Source: Pseudomonas sp. AL03 (GTDB lineage Bacteria > Pseudomonadota > Gammaproteobacteria > Pseudomonadales > Pseudomonadaceae). Taken from it: a stretch of DNA of 64,000 nt. The stretch covers positions 105,333-169,332 of the forward strand of contig NZ_JASBRE010000011.1 in NCBI RefSeq assembly GCF_029960815.1, given 5' to 3'. The first letter of the stretch is position 1; each line of letters opens with the position of its first letter. The notes below the pieces were generated by a model. That model did not search any database, was not told the DNA's origin, and saw only the letters and a program-made list of their open reading frames with translations. A program made the translations under genes and the position numbers. Shown one piece after another: positions 10,325 through 23,445 of this stretch.

Positions 10325-11466
10325 TGCTGATCGCCTTGAGGAGTGCCCTTGCTCGTCCACGGTTCCGCAATTTCGATCACACCGCCGCCGAGGCAGATTT
10401 CACCGTCGTAGAACACCACGGACTGGCCCGGGGTGACCGCGCGTTGCGGGTCATCGAAGGTGGCGCGGTAGCCAGTGGCGGTCTTTTCCAGCGTGCAGGG
10501 TTGATCGCTCTGGCGATAACGGACTTTGGCCGTCAACTTGCGCGGCTCGGTCAGATCAATCGGGTTGACCCAATAGATGTCCGAGGCAAGCAGGGCGCGG
10601 GAGAACAGATACGGATGATCATTGCCCTGGCCAACGATCAGTTCGTTGTTCTCAAGGTCTTTGATCAGTACGTACCACGGCTCGTCACCCGCGTCTTTCA
10701 AGCCGCCGATGCCAAGGCCCTGGCGCTGACCGATGGTGTGATACATCAAGCCGTGGTGACGGCCGATGACTTCACCTTCGGTGGTCTTGATCTCGCCTGG
10801 CTGGGCCGGCAGGTATTGCTTGAGGAAGTCGCTGAAACGGCGTTCGCCGATAAAGCAGATCCCGGTGGAATCCTTTTTCTTCGCGGTGGCCAGATCATGT
10901 TTCTCGGCAATCGCGCGCACTTCGGGTTTTTCCAGTTCGCCGACCGGGAACAGTGTCTTGGCGATCTGTTCACCGCCGACGGCGTGCAGGAAGTAGCTCT
11001 GGTCCTTGTTCGGGTCCAGGCCCTTGAGCAGTTCGGTGCGACCCTCGATATCACGGCGGCGCACGTAGTGACCGGTGGCGATCAGGTCGGCGCCGAGCAT
11101 CATGGCGTAGTCGAGGAACGCCTTGAACTTGATCTCGCGGTTGCAGAGGATGTCCGGGTTTGGCGTGCGACCGGCCTTGTATTCGGCCAGGAAGTGCTCG
11201 AACACGTTGTCCCAGTACTCGGCGGCGAAGTTGGCGGTGTGCAGCTTGATGCCAATCTTGTCGCACACGGCCTGAGCGTCCGCCAGGTCATCCATGGCGG
11301 TGCAGTATTCCGTTCCATCGTCTTCTTCCCAGTTCTTCATGAACAGGCCTTCCACCGCATAACCCTGCTCGATCAGCAGGAGAGCGGAAACGGAAGAGTC
11401 CACGCCGCCGGACATGCCGACAATGACGCGCTTCTTTTGTGTGTCAGAAGGGGCTGGATCACGCAT
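10321..11466 (-). CDS. mnmA: tRNA-specific 2-thiouridylase MnmA
   Basis: Transfers sulfur to U34 of tRNA Lys, Glu and Gln. The PP-loop GMSGGVDSS is at residues 17-25, and the two catalytic cysteines C108 (TPNPDILCN) and C204 ([11 protein letters not shown]) are present; total length 381 fits the family. It is the final acceptor of sulfur carried by the TusDCBE relay encoded at 33.2-34.6 kb in this window, so the two loci complete one pathway. It overlaps hflD and follows nudJ by 59 bases. Confidence 0.97.
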   Translation of the reverse strand: MRDPAPSDTQKKRVIVGMSGGVDSSVSALLLIEQGYAVEGLFMKNWEEDDGTEYCTAMDDLADAQAVCDKIGIKLHTANFAAEYWDNVFEHFLAEYKAGRTPNPDILCNREIKFKAFLDYAMMLGADLIATGHYVRRRDIEGRTELLKGLDPNKDQSYFLHAVGGEQIAKTLFPVGELEKPEVRAIAEKHDLATAKKKDSTGICFIGERRFSDFLKQYLPAQPGEIKTTEGEVIGRHHGLMYHTIGQRQGLGIGGLKDAGDEPWYVLIKDLENNELIVGQGNDHPYLFSRALLASDIYWVNPIDLTEPRKLTAKVRYRQSDQPCTLEKTATGYRATFDDPQRAVTPGQSVVFYDGEICLGGGVIEIAEPWTSKGTPQGDQQ

Positions 11467-11525
11467 AGGGATTCAATGAGTGTCTTGAAAAAGGACGCGA
11501 TTCTAACAGGCCCAAGCCTGCAAGG

Positions 11526-11972
11526 CTAAAGAGAAGGGCGGATCAGTTCGAGACCGAAGTGTTGGCCGTCCAGATAATCATCAATACAGCGGATGATCAG
11601 CTCACTGCGCCAGTTTGCGCGCTGTGCCAGCAGTTCGTCACGCGTCAGCCACTTTGCGCCGACGATGCCGTCGCCCAGTGGGTAATCGGGGTGGTGTCTG
11701 ATCGGTTTTGCGGTGAAACAGACCCGCTGATACGTCACGCCGTTACTCGGGGCGGTGTAGAGGTAAATGCCCACCACGCCCGTCGGCTCGACGTCCCAGC
11801 CGGTTTCTTCGAGGGTTTCGCGCACGGCGGCGTCGATCAGGGTTTCGTCCGGGTCGAGGTGGCCGGCGGGCTGGTTGAGTACCGTTCGTCCGCCCTTGGA
11901 TTCTTCGACCATCAGGAAGCGGCCGTTGTCTTCGACGATGGTGGCGACGGTGATGTGGGGTAGCCAATCCAT
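11526..11972 (-). CDS. nudJ: NUDIX hydrolase, NudJ-like phosphatase
   Basis: A 148-residue protein with a complete Nudix box, GHLDPDETLIDAAVRETLEETGW (split here as GHLDPDE...RETLEETG). Similarity to E. coli NudJ (HITVA..., LNQPAGHL...DETL) and the conserved neighbour mnmA support NudJ, which acts on thiamine diphosphates and nucleoside tri/diphosphates. The start MDWLPHITVAT at 11972 is preferred over an upstream in-frame ATG at 12083, whose extra residues come from the flanking REPIN. Confidence 0.88.
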   Translation of the reverse strand: MDWLPHITVATIVEDNGRFLMVEESKGGRTVLNQPAGHLDPDETLIDAAVRETLEETGWDVEPTGVVGIYLYTAPSNGVTYQRVCFTAKPIRHHPDYPLGDGIVGAKWLTRDELLAQRANWRSELIIRCIDDYLDGQHFGLELIRPSL

Positions 11973-11997
11973 GAAAATACCTCGGTGTTGTGTGGTG

Positions 11998-12158
11998 TGT
12001 AGCAGCTGCCGAGCCTGCGAGGCTGCGTTCGGCTGCACAGCAGTCGTAAAACAGATATGCACAGTGTTCCAGGAAGACCACATTGCCTCATTTGCGGCCG
12101 CTGCGTCCGAACGCGGCCCGAGCCGAACGCAGCCTCGCGGTGCTCGGCAGCTGCTACA
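11998..12158. repeat. REPIN, TGTAGCAGCTG family
   Basis: Outer arms TGTAGCAGCTGCCGAGC and its complement GCTCGGCAGCTGCTACA enclose partly complementary arms rich in GCCGAACGCAGCCTCGC. Sister copies lie at 37958-38092 and 46271-46403. Confidence 0.85.
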
Positions 12159-12180
12159 AAGGTTGTGAATGCCACAAACA

Positions 12181-12206
12181 GAAACCCCGGCACTGGGCCG
12201 GGGCTT
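12181..12206 (-). terminator. Intrinsic terminator of idh
   Basis: GCCCCGGC, four-base loop region, GCCGGGG then TTTC on the minus strand, about 20 bases after the idh stop. The T-run is short. Confidence 0.65.
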
Positions 12207-12224
12207 CTTTGCATCCTTACAACC

Positions 12225-14944
<2,720 letters not shown>

Positions 14945-16201
14945 ATGGGATACAAGAAGATTCAGGTTCCAGCAGTCGGCGACAAAATCACCGTCAACGC
15001 GGACCATTCTCTCAATGTTCCTAACAACCCGATCATCCCCTTCATCGAAGGTGATGGTATTGGCGTTGATATCAGCCCGGTCATGATCAAGGTTGTCGAT
15101 GCTGCGGTTAAGAAGGCTTACGGCGGCGAGCGCAAAATTTCCTGGATGGAAGTCTATGCCGGGGAGAAAGCGACTCAGGTTTACGATCAGGACACCTGGC
15201 TACCTCAGGAAACCCTGGATGCAGTCAAAGATTACGTTGTTTCCATCAAGGGCCCGCTGACCACACCGGTCGGCGGCGGCATTCGCTCCCTGAACGTGGC
15301 ACTGCGTCAGCAACTCGACCTTTATGTCTGCCTGCGCCCTGTGCGCTGGTTCGAAGGCGTGCCTAGCCCGGTCAAGAGGCCAGGCGACGTCGACATGACG
15401 ATCTTCCGCGAAAACTCGGAAGACATTTATGCGGGTATCGAGTGGAAAGCCGGTTCGCCGGAAGCGACCAAGGTCATCAAGTTCCTTAAAGATGAAATGG
15501 GCGTCACCAAGATCCGTTTCGACGAAAACTGCGGTATCGGCATCAAGCCGGTTTCGCTGCAAGGCACCAAGCGTCTGGCGCGCAAGGCGTTGCAGTATGT
15601 GGTCGACAACGACCGCGACTCGCTGACCATCGTGCACAAAGGCAACATCATGAAGTTCACCGAAGGTGCCTTCAAGGAATGGGCCTACGAAGTGGCGGCT
15701 GAAGAATTCGGCGCGACCCTGCTCGATGGCGGTCCGTGGATGCAGTTCAAAAACCCGAAAACCGGCAAGAACGTTATCGTCAAAGATGCCATCGCCGACG
15801 CCATGCTCCAGCAGATCCTGCTGCGCCCGGCCGAATACGATGTGATCGCGACCCTGAACCTGAACGGCGACTACCTCTCCGACGCCCTCGCGGCGGAAGT
15901 GGGTGGTATCGGTATCGCACCGGGTGCCAACCTGTCTGACACCATTGCGATGTTCGAAGCGACCCACGGTACTGCACCGAAGTACGCTGGCAAAGACCAG
16001 GTCAACCCGGGTTCCCTGATCCTGTCCGCCGAGATGATGCTGCGTCACATGGGCTGGACCGAAGCGGCTGATCTGGTCATCAAAGGCACCAACGGCGCGA
16101 TTTCGGCCAAGACCGTGACCTATGACTTCCACCGTTTGATGGAAGGCGCGAAACTGCTGTCTTCTTCAGCGTTTGGTGATGCGCTGATTTCGCATATGTA
16201 A
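14945..16201 (+). CDS. icd: Isocitrate dehydrogenase (NADP+), dimeric type
   Basis: The 418-residue homodimeric enzyme of the TCA cycle. [17 protein letters not shown] holds the substrate serine (FRENSEDIY) that in E. coli Icd is phosphorylated by AceK, and [25 protein letters not shown] is the isocitrate/isopropylmalate dehydrogenase signature. ATG at 14945 follows GGAG at seven bases; the in-frame ATG at 14933 lacks such a site. Divergent from the monomeric isozyme. Confidence 0.98.
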   Translation: MGYKKIQVPAVGDKITVNADHSLNVPNNPIIPFIEGDGIGVDISPVMIKVVDAAVKKAYGGERKISWMEVYAGEKATQVYDQDTWLPQETLDAVKDYVVSIKGPLTTPVGGGIRSLNVALRQQLDLYVCLRPVRWFEGVPSPVKRPGDVDMTIFRENSEDIYAGIEWKAGSPEATKVIKFLKDEMGVTKIRFDENCGIGIKPVSLQGTKRLARKALQYVVDNDRDSLTIVHKGNIMKFTEGAFKEWAYEVAAEEFGATLLDGGPWMQFKNPKTGKNVIVKDAIADAMLQQILLRPAEYDVIATLNLNGDYLSDALAAEVGGIGIAPGANLSDTIAMFEATHGTAPKYAGKDQVNPGSLILSAEMMLRHMGWTEAADLVIKGTNGAISAKTVTYDFHRLMEGAKLLSSSAFGDALISHM

Positions 16202-16214
16202 GCGAACAGGTAAT

Positions 16215-16257
16215 AAAAAACCGCTCGACTCAAGTGATTGAGTCGGGCGGTTTTTTT
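16215..16257. terminator. Bidirectional terminator between icd and cspD
   Basis: CCGCTCGACTCAA-gtga-TTGAGTCGGGCGG is flanked by A6 on the left and T7 on the right, so it can end both the icd (+) and cspD (-) transcripts. Confidence 0.9.
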
Positions 16258-16280
16258 ATGACTGGATGGTTGCTGCGAAT

Positions 16281-16547
16281 TTAAGCCGTGACGGTTTGTT
16301 GTCCGGTAGGAGCGGCTACATTCTGAGTGACCTGAGGCGCGCCGATATTGATGGCGTGCAGGCCTTTGGGTCCCTGGATGATCTCAAAGACGACAGCCTG
16401 TCCGGCCTTCAGGGTTTTATAACCGCCCATCTGGATGGCCGAGTAGTGGGCGAACAGATCTTCGCTCTTGCCTTCCTCGTTGATGAAGCCGTAACCCTTG
16501 GCATTGTTGAACCATTTGACCTTGCCGCTGACCTTGACACCTGACAT
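16281..16547 (-). CDS. cspD: Cold-shock-domain protein CspD
   Basis: An 88-residue cold shock protein with RNP1 KGYGFINEE and RNP2 LFAHYSAI and a C-terminal tail of about 20 residues, as in CspD rather than the 69-residue CspA type. In E. coli CspD is a stationary-phase inhibitor of replication. Start [13 protein letters not shown] at 16547; the GAGGG site upstream is too close to the alternative ATG at 16553. It is divergent from clpS, an arrangement conserved in many gamma-proteobacteria. Confidence 0.9.
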   Translation of the reverse strand: MSGVKVSGKVKWFNNAKGYGFINEEGKSEDLFAHYSAIQMGGYKTLKAGQAVVFEIIQGPKGLHAINIGAPQVTQNVAAPTGQQTVTA

Positions 16548-16772
16548 ACCCATATCCCTCTGCAACAGACTCCATCACTGGAGTATCATCCAGTACATCC
16601 GCAGTCAGTTCTTAGAAATAAGATTGACTCCGCGGACCTTTTTTACCCACTGTGGGCTCTATTGGTTGTAACACCGTTTTGCCGATAGTCAAGGTGACCA
16701 GGCAGTCGGAGTTGAAATCGACGATGGTCGCCCCCACCACTGTATTTGCACAACTGACGAACCTTTCTTTCC

Positions 16773-17156
16773 ATGCATGCAATCAGCCAGATTCGACTAA
16801 CATTCAATCAGGATCGCCCGACTCTCCAAAAAGATCATCCGGAGGAACACGACGACGATTCCGCAGGCATTGCTGTTCAGGAGGCCAAGCCTGCTTTACA
16901 GGCGCCGCCGATGTACAAGGTGGTTTTGTTCAATGATGACTACACACCGATGGATTTCGTCGTCGAAGTACTCGAGGTGTTTTTTAACCTGAATCGAGAG
17001 CTGGCGACCAAGGTCATGCTGGCCGTCCACACAGAAGGACGGGCAGTATGTGGAGTGTTTACCCGCGACATCGCCGAGACTAAGGCCATGCAGGTCAACC
17101 AGTACGCCAGGGAAAGCCAGCATCCGCTACTCTGTGAAATCGAGAAGGACGGTTAA
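16773..17156 (+). CDS. clpS: ATP-dependent Clp protease adaptor ClpS
   Basis: The 127-residue adaptor delivers proteins with destabilising N-terminal residues (Leu, Phe, Tyr, Trp) to ClpAP. The core [20 protein letters not shown] and the segment [19 protein letters not shown] form the N-degron pocket; a charged, disordered N-terminal tail of about 45 residues, needed for handover, precedes it. The clpA start lies 31 bases downstream. The window also encodes Aat and Bpt, which make ClpS substrates. Confidence 0.96.
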   Translation: MHAISQIRLTFNQDRPTLQKDHPEEHDDDSAGIAVQEAKPALQAPPMYKVVLFNDDYTPMDFVVEVLEVFFNLNRELATKVMLAVHTEGRAVCGVFTRDIAETKAMQVNQYARESQHPLLCEIEKDG

Positions 17157-17186
17157 TCGCCGACCACTTGGGTATGAGGTGAAGCT

Positions 17187-19457
17187 ATGTTAAACCGCGA
17201 GCTCGAAGTCACCCTCAATCTTGCCTTCAAGGAGGCCCGATCGAAGCGTCATGAGTTTATGACCGTCGAACACCTTCTGCTGGCCCTATTGGACAATGAG
17301 GCTGCCGCCACCGTTTTGCGTGCCTGCGGCGCAAACCTCGACAAACTCAAGCACGATCTGCAGGAGTTCATCGACTCCACCACGCCATTGATCCCCGTGC
17401 ATGACGAGGATCGTGAAACCCAGCCAACCCTGGGCTTCCAGCGTGTTTTGCAACGTGCTGTCTTTCACGTACAGAGCTCGGGCAAACGCGAAGTGACTGG
17501 CGCCAACGTACTGGTCGCGATCTTCAGTGAGCAAGAGAGTCAGGCAGTGTTCCTGCTGAAACAGCAGAGCGTTGCGCGTATCGATGTCGTCAACTACATC
17601 GCACACGGCATTTCCAAAGTGCCGGGGCATGGCGATCACTCTGAAGGTGAGCAAGATATGCAGGACGACGAGGGCGGTGAGTCTTCATCTTCAGGCAATC
17701 CTCTGGATGCTTATGCCAGCAACCTCAACGAACTCGCGCGCCAGGGTCGTATCGATCCATTGGTAGGCCGTGAGCTGGAAGTCGAGCGCGTCGCACAGAT
17801 CCTGGCGCGTCGTCGCAAAAACAATCCGCTGTTGGTGGGCGAGGCAGGCGTGGGTAAAACCGCGATTGCCGAGGGCTTGGCCAAACGCATTGTCGACAAC
17901 CAGGTGCCGGACTTGCTGGCCAACAGCGTGGTGTATTCCCTCGATCTGGGCGCCCTGCTGGCCGGGACCAAATACCGCGGCGATTTCGAGAAACGCTTTA
18001 AGGCGCTACTCAATGAGCTGAAAAAACGTCCGCAGGCGATTCTGTTCATCGACGAAATCCACACCATTATCGGTGCGGGTGCCGCATCGGGTGGCGTCAT
18101 GGATGCCTCGAACCTGCTCAAGCCGCTGTTGTCGTCGGGTGATATCCGCTGCATCGGCTCGACCACGTTCCAGGAATTCCGTGGGATCTTCGAGAAGGAC
18201 CGAGCCTTGGCACGACGCTTCCAGAAGGTCGATGTGTCGGAGCCTTCGGTAGAAGACACCATCAGCATCCTGCGCGGCCTGAAAGGGCGTTTCGAAACGC
18301 ACCACGGCATTGAATACAGCGATGAAGCCCTGCGTGCGGCGGCTGAGCTGGCCTCACGCTACATCAATGACCGGCACATGCCGGACAAGGCCATTGACGT
18401 CATCGACGAGGCGGGTGCCTACCAGCGTCTGCAACCGATCGAGAAACGCGTGAAACGCATCGAAGTGCCTCAGGTCGAGGACATCGTTGCGAAAATCGCG
18501 CGGATTCCGCCTAAGCACGTCAACAGCTCCGACAGAGAGCTGCTGCGTAACCTTGAGCGTGACCTGAAACTGACAGTGTTTGGCCAGGATGCCGCGATCG
18601 ACTCGCTGTCGACCGCGATCAAACTGTCCCGTGCCGGCCTCAAGTCGCCTGACAAGCCCGTCGGTTCGTTCCTGTTCGCAGGGCCTACCGGCGTCGGTAA
18701 AACCGAAGCGGCGCGTCAGCTGGCCAAAGCGTTGGGTATCGAACTGGTTCGCTTCGACATGTCCGAGTACATGGAGCGCCACACCGTATCGCGTCTGATC
18801 GGTGCGCCTCCGGGCTACGTCGGGTTCGATCAGGGCGGTCTGCTGACTGAAGCGATCACCAAGCAACCTCACTGCGTGCTGTTGCTCGATGAGATCGAGA
18901 AGGCGCATCCGGAAGTCTTTAACCTGCTGCTGCAGGTCATGGATCACGGTACGCTCACCGATAACAACGGGCGCAAAGCGGATTTCCGAAACGTGATCGT
19001 CATCATGACGACCAACGCCGGCGCCGAAACCGCAGCTCGCGCTTCGATCGGTTTCACCCATCAGGACCACTCGTCCGATGCGATGGAAGTGATCAAGAAG
19101 AGCTTCACGCCGGAGTTCCGCAACCGTCTGGACACCATTATTCAGTTTGGTCGCCTCAGTCATGAGGTTATCAAAAGCGTGGTGGACAAGTTCCTTACCG
19201 AGCTTCAGGCGCAGTTGGAAGACAAACGCGTGCAGTTGGAAGTGACGGATGCCGCACGCAGCTGGTTGGCAGCGGGTGGCTACGACACGGCAATGGGTGC
19301 TCGACCAATGGCGCGCTTGATTCAGGACAAGATCAAGCGTCCGCTGGCCGAAGAGATCCTCTTTGGCGAATTGGCCGATCATGGTGGGGTGGTTCACATC
19401 GATCTCAAGGACGGCGAGCTGACCTTTGACTTCGAGACCACGGCAGAGATGGCCTGA
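17187..19457 (+). CDS. clpA: ATP-dependent Clp protease ATP-binding subunit ClpA
   Basis: Unfoldase partner of ClpP, 756 residues. An N-terminal Clp-N double repeat (residues 1-145) binds ClpS. AAA module 1 has Walker A GEAGVGKTAIAEG (about residue 215) and Walker B ILFIDEIHTIIGAG; module 2 has GPTGVGKTEAARQ (about 500) and VLLLDEIEKAHPEV. There is no long coiled-coil middle domain, which separates it from ClpB. It forms an operon with clpS. Confidence 0.97.
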   Translation: MLNRELEVTLNLAFKEARSKRHEFMTVEHLLLALLDNEAAATVLRACGANLDKLKHDLQEFIDSTTPLIPVHDEDRETQPTLGFQRVLQRAVFHVQSSGKREVTGANVLVAIFSEQESQAVFLLKQQSVARIDVVNYIAHGISKVPGHGDHSEGEQDMQDDEGGESSSSGNPLDAYASNLNELARQGRIDPLVGRELEVERVAQILARRRKNNPLLVGEAGVGKTAIAEGLAKRIVDNQVPDLLANSVVYSLDLGALLAGTKYRGDFEKRFKALLNELKKRPQAILFIDEIHTIIGAGAASGGVMDASNLLKPLLSSGDIRCIGSTTFQEFRGIFEKDRALARRFQKVDVSEPSVEDTISILRGLKGRFETHHGIEYSDEALRAAAELASRYINDRHMPDKAIDVIDEAGAYQRLQPIEKRVKRIEVPQVEDIVAKIARIPPKHVNSSDRELLRNLERDLKLTVFGQDAAIDSLSTAIKLSRAGLKSPDKPVGSFLFAGPTGVGKTEAARQLAKALGIELVRFDMSEYMERHTVSRLIGAPPGYVGFDQGGLLTEAITKQPHCVLLLDEIEKAHPEVFNLLLQVMDHGTLTDNNGRKADFRNVIVIMTTNAGAETAARASIGFTHQDHSSDAMEVIKKSFTPEFRNRLDTIIQFGRLSHEVIKSVVDKFLTELQAQLEDKRVQLEVTDAARSWLAAGGYDTAMGARPMARLIQDKIKRPLAEEILFGELADHGGVVHIDLKDGELTFDFETTAEMA

Positions 19458-19476
19458 CGGTTGTTGCTGTAAAGCA

Positions 19477-19501
19477 AAAGGCGCCGAAAGGCGCCTTTTT
19501 T
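19477..19501 (+). terminator. Intrinsic terminator of clpA
   Basis: AAAAGGCGCC-GAAA-GGCGCCTTTTTT, a perfect stem with a GNRA tetraloop and T-run, 20 bases after the clpA stop. Symmetric enough to act on both strands. Confidence 0.92.
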
Positions 19502-19503
19502 AG

Positions 19504-20268
19504 TTTGGGTGTATATCCATTTCTGCGGTAACGGCTACTTAGGGTTTCGCCCTTACGGCAACTCACTTTTTTTTCAAACGCCAAAAAAAAGTAAGCAAAA
19601 AAAGGCTCGCCCCGAGCGTCCGGCCCCTCGCTTAGGCTCGGCGTTCCTTCGCTCCGGCATTCATCTGGGGGCATCGCCTCCGGTTGGCTTCGCTTCAACC
19701 TCCTCTCGATGTGTTCGACTTCGTCGAACGGCGCTGCGCGCCTGCCCCCCAGATGAACACCTCCGCTCAGCCTCCCGAAGGGGCGGGTGGATCAAAATCA
19801 AAAGCTGCAGGCGAGCTAACGCTCGGCCTGTTGAGTGGTGAGAGGCGAGGGGGCGCGCTCTGCTTTTTGTGGGAGCCGGGCTTGCCCGCGATAGCGGCCT
19901 GACAGCCGACCAATATTCTTCGGACGTACGCCGTCCACTGGAGTCGCCGAAACGCCGGGCTTTGGCTTTTGAAGTTGATCCTGCTTTTGATCTCTCGCCC
20001 CTTCGGCAGGCCGAGCGGAGGTGTTCATCAGGGGGTTAGGCGCGTAGCGCCGTTCGGCGAAGCCGAACACATCGAGAGGAGGTTGAAGCGAAGCCAACCG
20101 GAGGCGATGCCCCCTGATGGACACCGTAGCGAGGGAACGCGGAGCTTTAGCGAGGCGCCGTACGCCGGGGCGAAGCCTTTTGCTTACTTTTCGGCGTCTG
20201 GAAAAGTGAGTCGCTGTAAAAGCGAAACCATAATCAGCCATCACCGCAGCAACGGATATACACCCAAA
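19504..20268. repeat. 765-bp near-palindromic intergenic element
   Basis: The left end tttgggtgtatatcc and right end ggatatacacccaaa are perfect complements, and the two arms (about 19504-19810 and 19965-20268) are complementary over most of 300 bases. Shared blocks include ggggcatcgcctccggttgg, cttcaacctcctctcgatgt and gatgaacacctccgct. The spacer carries a single REP-like arm (19868-19900, tgggagccgggcttgcccgcg). Small open frames inside read similarly on both strands and are likely not genes. Other fluorescent pseudomonads carry families of long intergenic repeats; I cannot assign this one by name. Confidence 0.85.
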
Positions 20269-20298
20269 ACCCAAGAACCCACCAAATCGCAGACAAAC

Positions 20299-20328
20299 AA
20301 AAACGCCCGGCATAAACCGGGCGTTTTG
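20299..20328 (-). terminator. Intrinsic terminator of infA
   Basis: AAAACGCCCGG-cataaa-CCGGGCGTTTT; A and T runs on both sides, positioned 12 bases after the infA stop on the minus strand. Confidence 0.88.
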
Positions 20329-20339
20329 TATTGACTTGA

Positions 20340-20558
20340 TTAGCGAGCGCGGTAAGTGATGCGCCCTTTGCTCAAGTCATAGGGCGTCAGCTCGACGCGC
20401 ACCTTGTCACCGGTAAGAATACGAATGTAGTTCTTGCGCATCTTGCCGGAAATATGCGCGGTTACGACGTGCCCATTTTCCAACTCCACACGAAACATGG
20501 TGTTGGGCAGGGTGTCGACGACAGTGCCTTCCATTTCGAAGCTGTCTTCTTTCGACAT
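20340..20558 (-). CDS. infA: Translation initiation factor IF-1
   Basis: The 72-residue single OB-fold S1-type protein ([30 protein letters not shown]...) binds the 30S A site. Sequence and length are near-invariant in the family. The start at 20558 is the only one giving the canonical N terminus. In this genome, as in E. coli, infA sits between the clpSA and aat genes. Confidence 0.98.
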
Positions 20559-20669
20559 GCAGTAAAGCCCTCGGTGTCCAATGAATGGCCCGGTGCAACT
20601 GCGCCAGGCAAAAGCGGCGTGCATTGTGCCCGAAAAATGGGGTTTAAGCCAAGGGGTTTACGGCTTGCT

Positions 20670-21377
20670 CTAGTTCAGGATGACCCAGCGCTGATTAATC
20701 AGCAGTTCGATAGGACGATATTGCGTCTTGTAACTCATCTTTTTGCAGTTTTTTATCCAATAGCCCAGATAGACGGCTTCCAGCCCCAGACGCTGAGCCT
20801 CGGTGATTTGCCAGAGAATCGCATAACGCCCCAGGCTGCGGCGTTCTTCAGCGGGCTCGTAGAAGGTATAAACCGCCGACAGACCGTTCGGCAGTAAGTC
20901 GGTGACGGCGACTGCCACCAGTCGTCCTTCGAGGCGAAATTCGTAGAACCGGGAAAACGGCAAGTCACGTACCAGGAACGTCGCAAACTGATCGCGACTC
21001 GGCGGGTACATATCGCCATCGGCGTGACGCTGTTCGATATAGCGCTGATAAAGGTTGAAATACTCTTCGCTGAACCCTGGCCTGGCGGGACGTATCTGCA
21101 AGTCGGCATTGCGCTTGAAGATGCGTTTCTGCTGACGGTTGGGCTCAAATTGCGCCACAGGGATTCGCGCCGGCACGCACGCGTTGCAATTCTGGCAATG
21201 GGGCCGGTAAAGATGATCGCCGCTGCGACGGAAACCCATTTCAGACAGGTCTGCGTAGACATGCACATCCATGGGCTGACTAGGGTCGAGAAACAGGGTT
21301 GTGGCCTGTTCCTCGGGCAGATAACTGCAAGAGTGGGGCTGAGTGGCATAGAACTTCAAGCGCGCCAACTCGGTCAT
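20670..21377 (-). CDS. bpt: Aspartate/glutamate leucyltransferase (Bpt)
   Basis: Adds leucine from Leu-tRNA to N-terminal Asp or Glu of proteins, turning them into ClpS substrates. The 235-residue protein has the ATE-like N-terminal domain with clustered cysteines ([17 protein letters not shown]) and the C-terminal GNAT-like domain ([31 protein letters not shown]). Pseudomonad length and sequence fit Bpt, often labelled Ate. Start [10 protein letters not shown] at 21377 with GAGGG upstream. It lies 56 bases downstream of aat. Confidence 0.93.
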   Translation of the reverse strand: MTELARLKFYATQPHSCSYLPEEQATTLFLDPSQPMDVHVYADLSEMGFRRSGDHLYRPHCQNCNACVPARIPVAQFEPNRQQKRIFKRNADLQIRPARPGFSEEYFNLYQRYIEQRHADGDMYPPSRDQFATFLVRDLPFSRFYEFRLEGRLVAVAVTDLLPNGLSAVYTFYEPAEERRSLGRYAILWQITEAQRLGLEAVYLGYWIKNCKKMSYKTQYRPIELLINQRWVILN

Positions 21378-21433
21378 GATCAACCCTCGGGATAGCTTTT
21401 GAATTAAGTGTAAGCTACGCGCGCAAAAGTCGC

Positions 21434-22114
21434 TCAGCAAACCCAGGTTGCACAGCTGGGTTGATCCAGATGCTGCGCAAGGTAGTCGGCAAAATCGCTG
21501 CGTGGAATCGCTCGGGCGCCGAGGCTGTGCAGATGATCGGTAGGCATCTGGCAGTCGATCAGCACAAAGCCTGAGCCTTTCAGATGTCGGACCAGTGAGG
21601 CAAAGCCATATTTCGAGGCGTTGTCGGCGCGGCTGAACATGGATTCGCCGAAAAACAGCTGACCCATCGCCAGGCCATAGAGCCCGCCGACCAGTTCATC
21701 CCGGTCCCAGACTTCCACCGAATGGGCGTACCCGCGCTTGTGCAGCTCGAGGTAGGCGTTCTGCATCGCCTCTGTGATCCAGGTCCCGTCGGCGTAATCC
21801 CGTGGCGCGGCGCAGGCGCGGATGACCGCGGCAAAATCCTGATCAAAGGTCACTTGATAGCGTTGCTGGCGCAACAGTTTGTTCAGACTGCGCGAGACAT
21901 GCAGTTCGTCGGGAAACAGTACAGTGCGTGGATCCGGCGACCACCAGAGAATCGGCTGGCCTTCCGAGAACCACGGAAAACAGCCGTGGCGATAGGCCTG
22001 AATCAGACGATCGGCGGACAGATCGCCGCCCGCGGCCAACAGCCCGTTGGGATCGCGCATGGCTTTTTCCAGGGGCGGGAAGGTCAGGGTATTGCGTTGT
22101 AACCAAGTCAGCAT
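21434..22114 (-). CDS. aat: Leucyl/phenylalanyl-tRNA-protein transferase
   Basis: Conjugates Leu or Phe to N-terminal Arg or Lys. The 226-residue protein shows the family blocks [44 protein letters not shown] and [17 protein letters not shown]. With bpt next to it and clpS-clpA 2 kb away on the other strand, all the specific parts of the bacterial N-degron pathway except ClpP are in this window. Confidence 0.96.
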   Translation of the reverse strand: MLTWLQRNTLTFPPLEKAMRDPNGLLAAGGDLSADRLIQAYRHGCFPWFSEGQPILWWSPDPRTVLFPDELHVSRSLNKLLRQQRYQVTFDQDFAAVIRACAAPRDYADGTWITEAMQNAYLELHKRGYAHSVEVWDRDELVGGLYGLAMGQLFFGESMFSRADNASKYGFASLVRHLKGSGFVLIDCQMPTDHLHSLGARAIPRSDFADYLAQHLDQPSCATWVC

Positions 22115-22178
22115 GGCATCCGGGCTTGCAGAAGGGGAGGGCAGGGGCGGGCTGATGCGCCCGCCGTAAAGTGTGCCG

Positions 22179-23445
<1,267 letters not shown>

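Noticed and set aside
19509..20334. Several 70-165 codon open frames inside the long palindrome
   Set aside because: The same peptides appear from both arms because of the inverted repeat, there are no ribosome sites, and the frames change between arms.
20559..20669. tRNA gene near infA
   Set aside because: No cloverleaf or T-loop GTTCGAATC sequence could be found there or elsewhere in the window.
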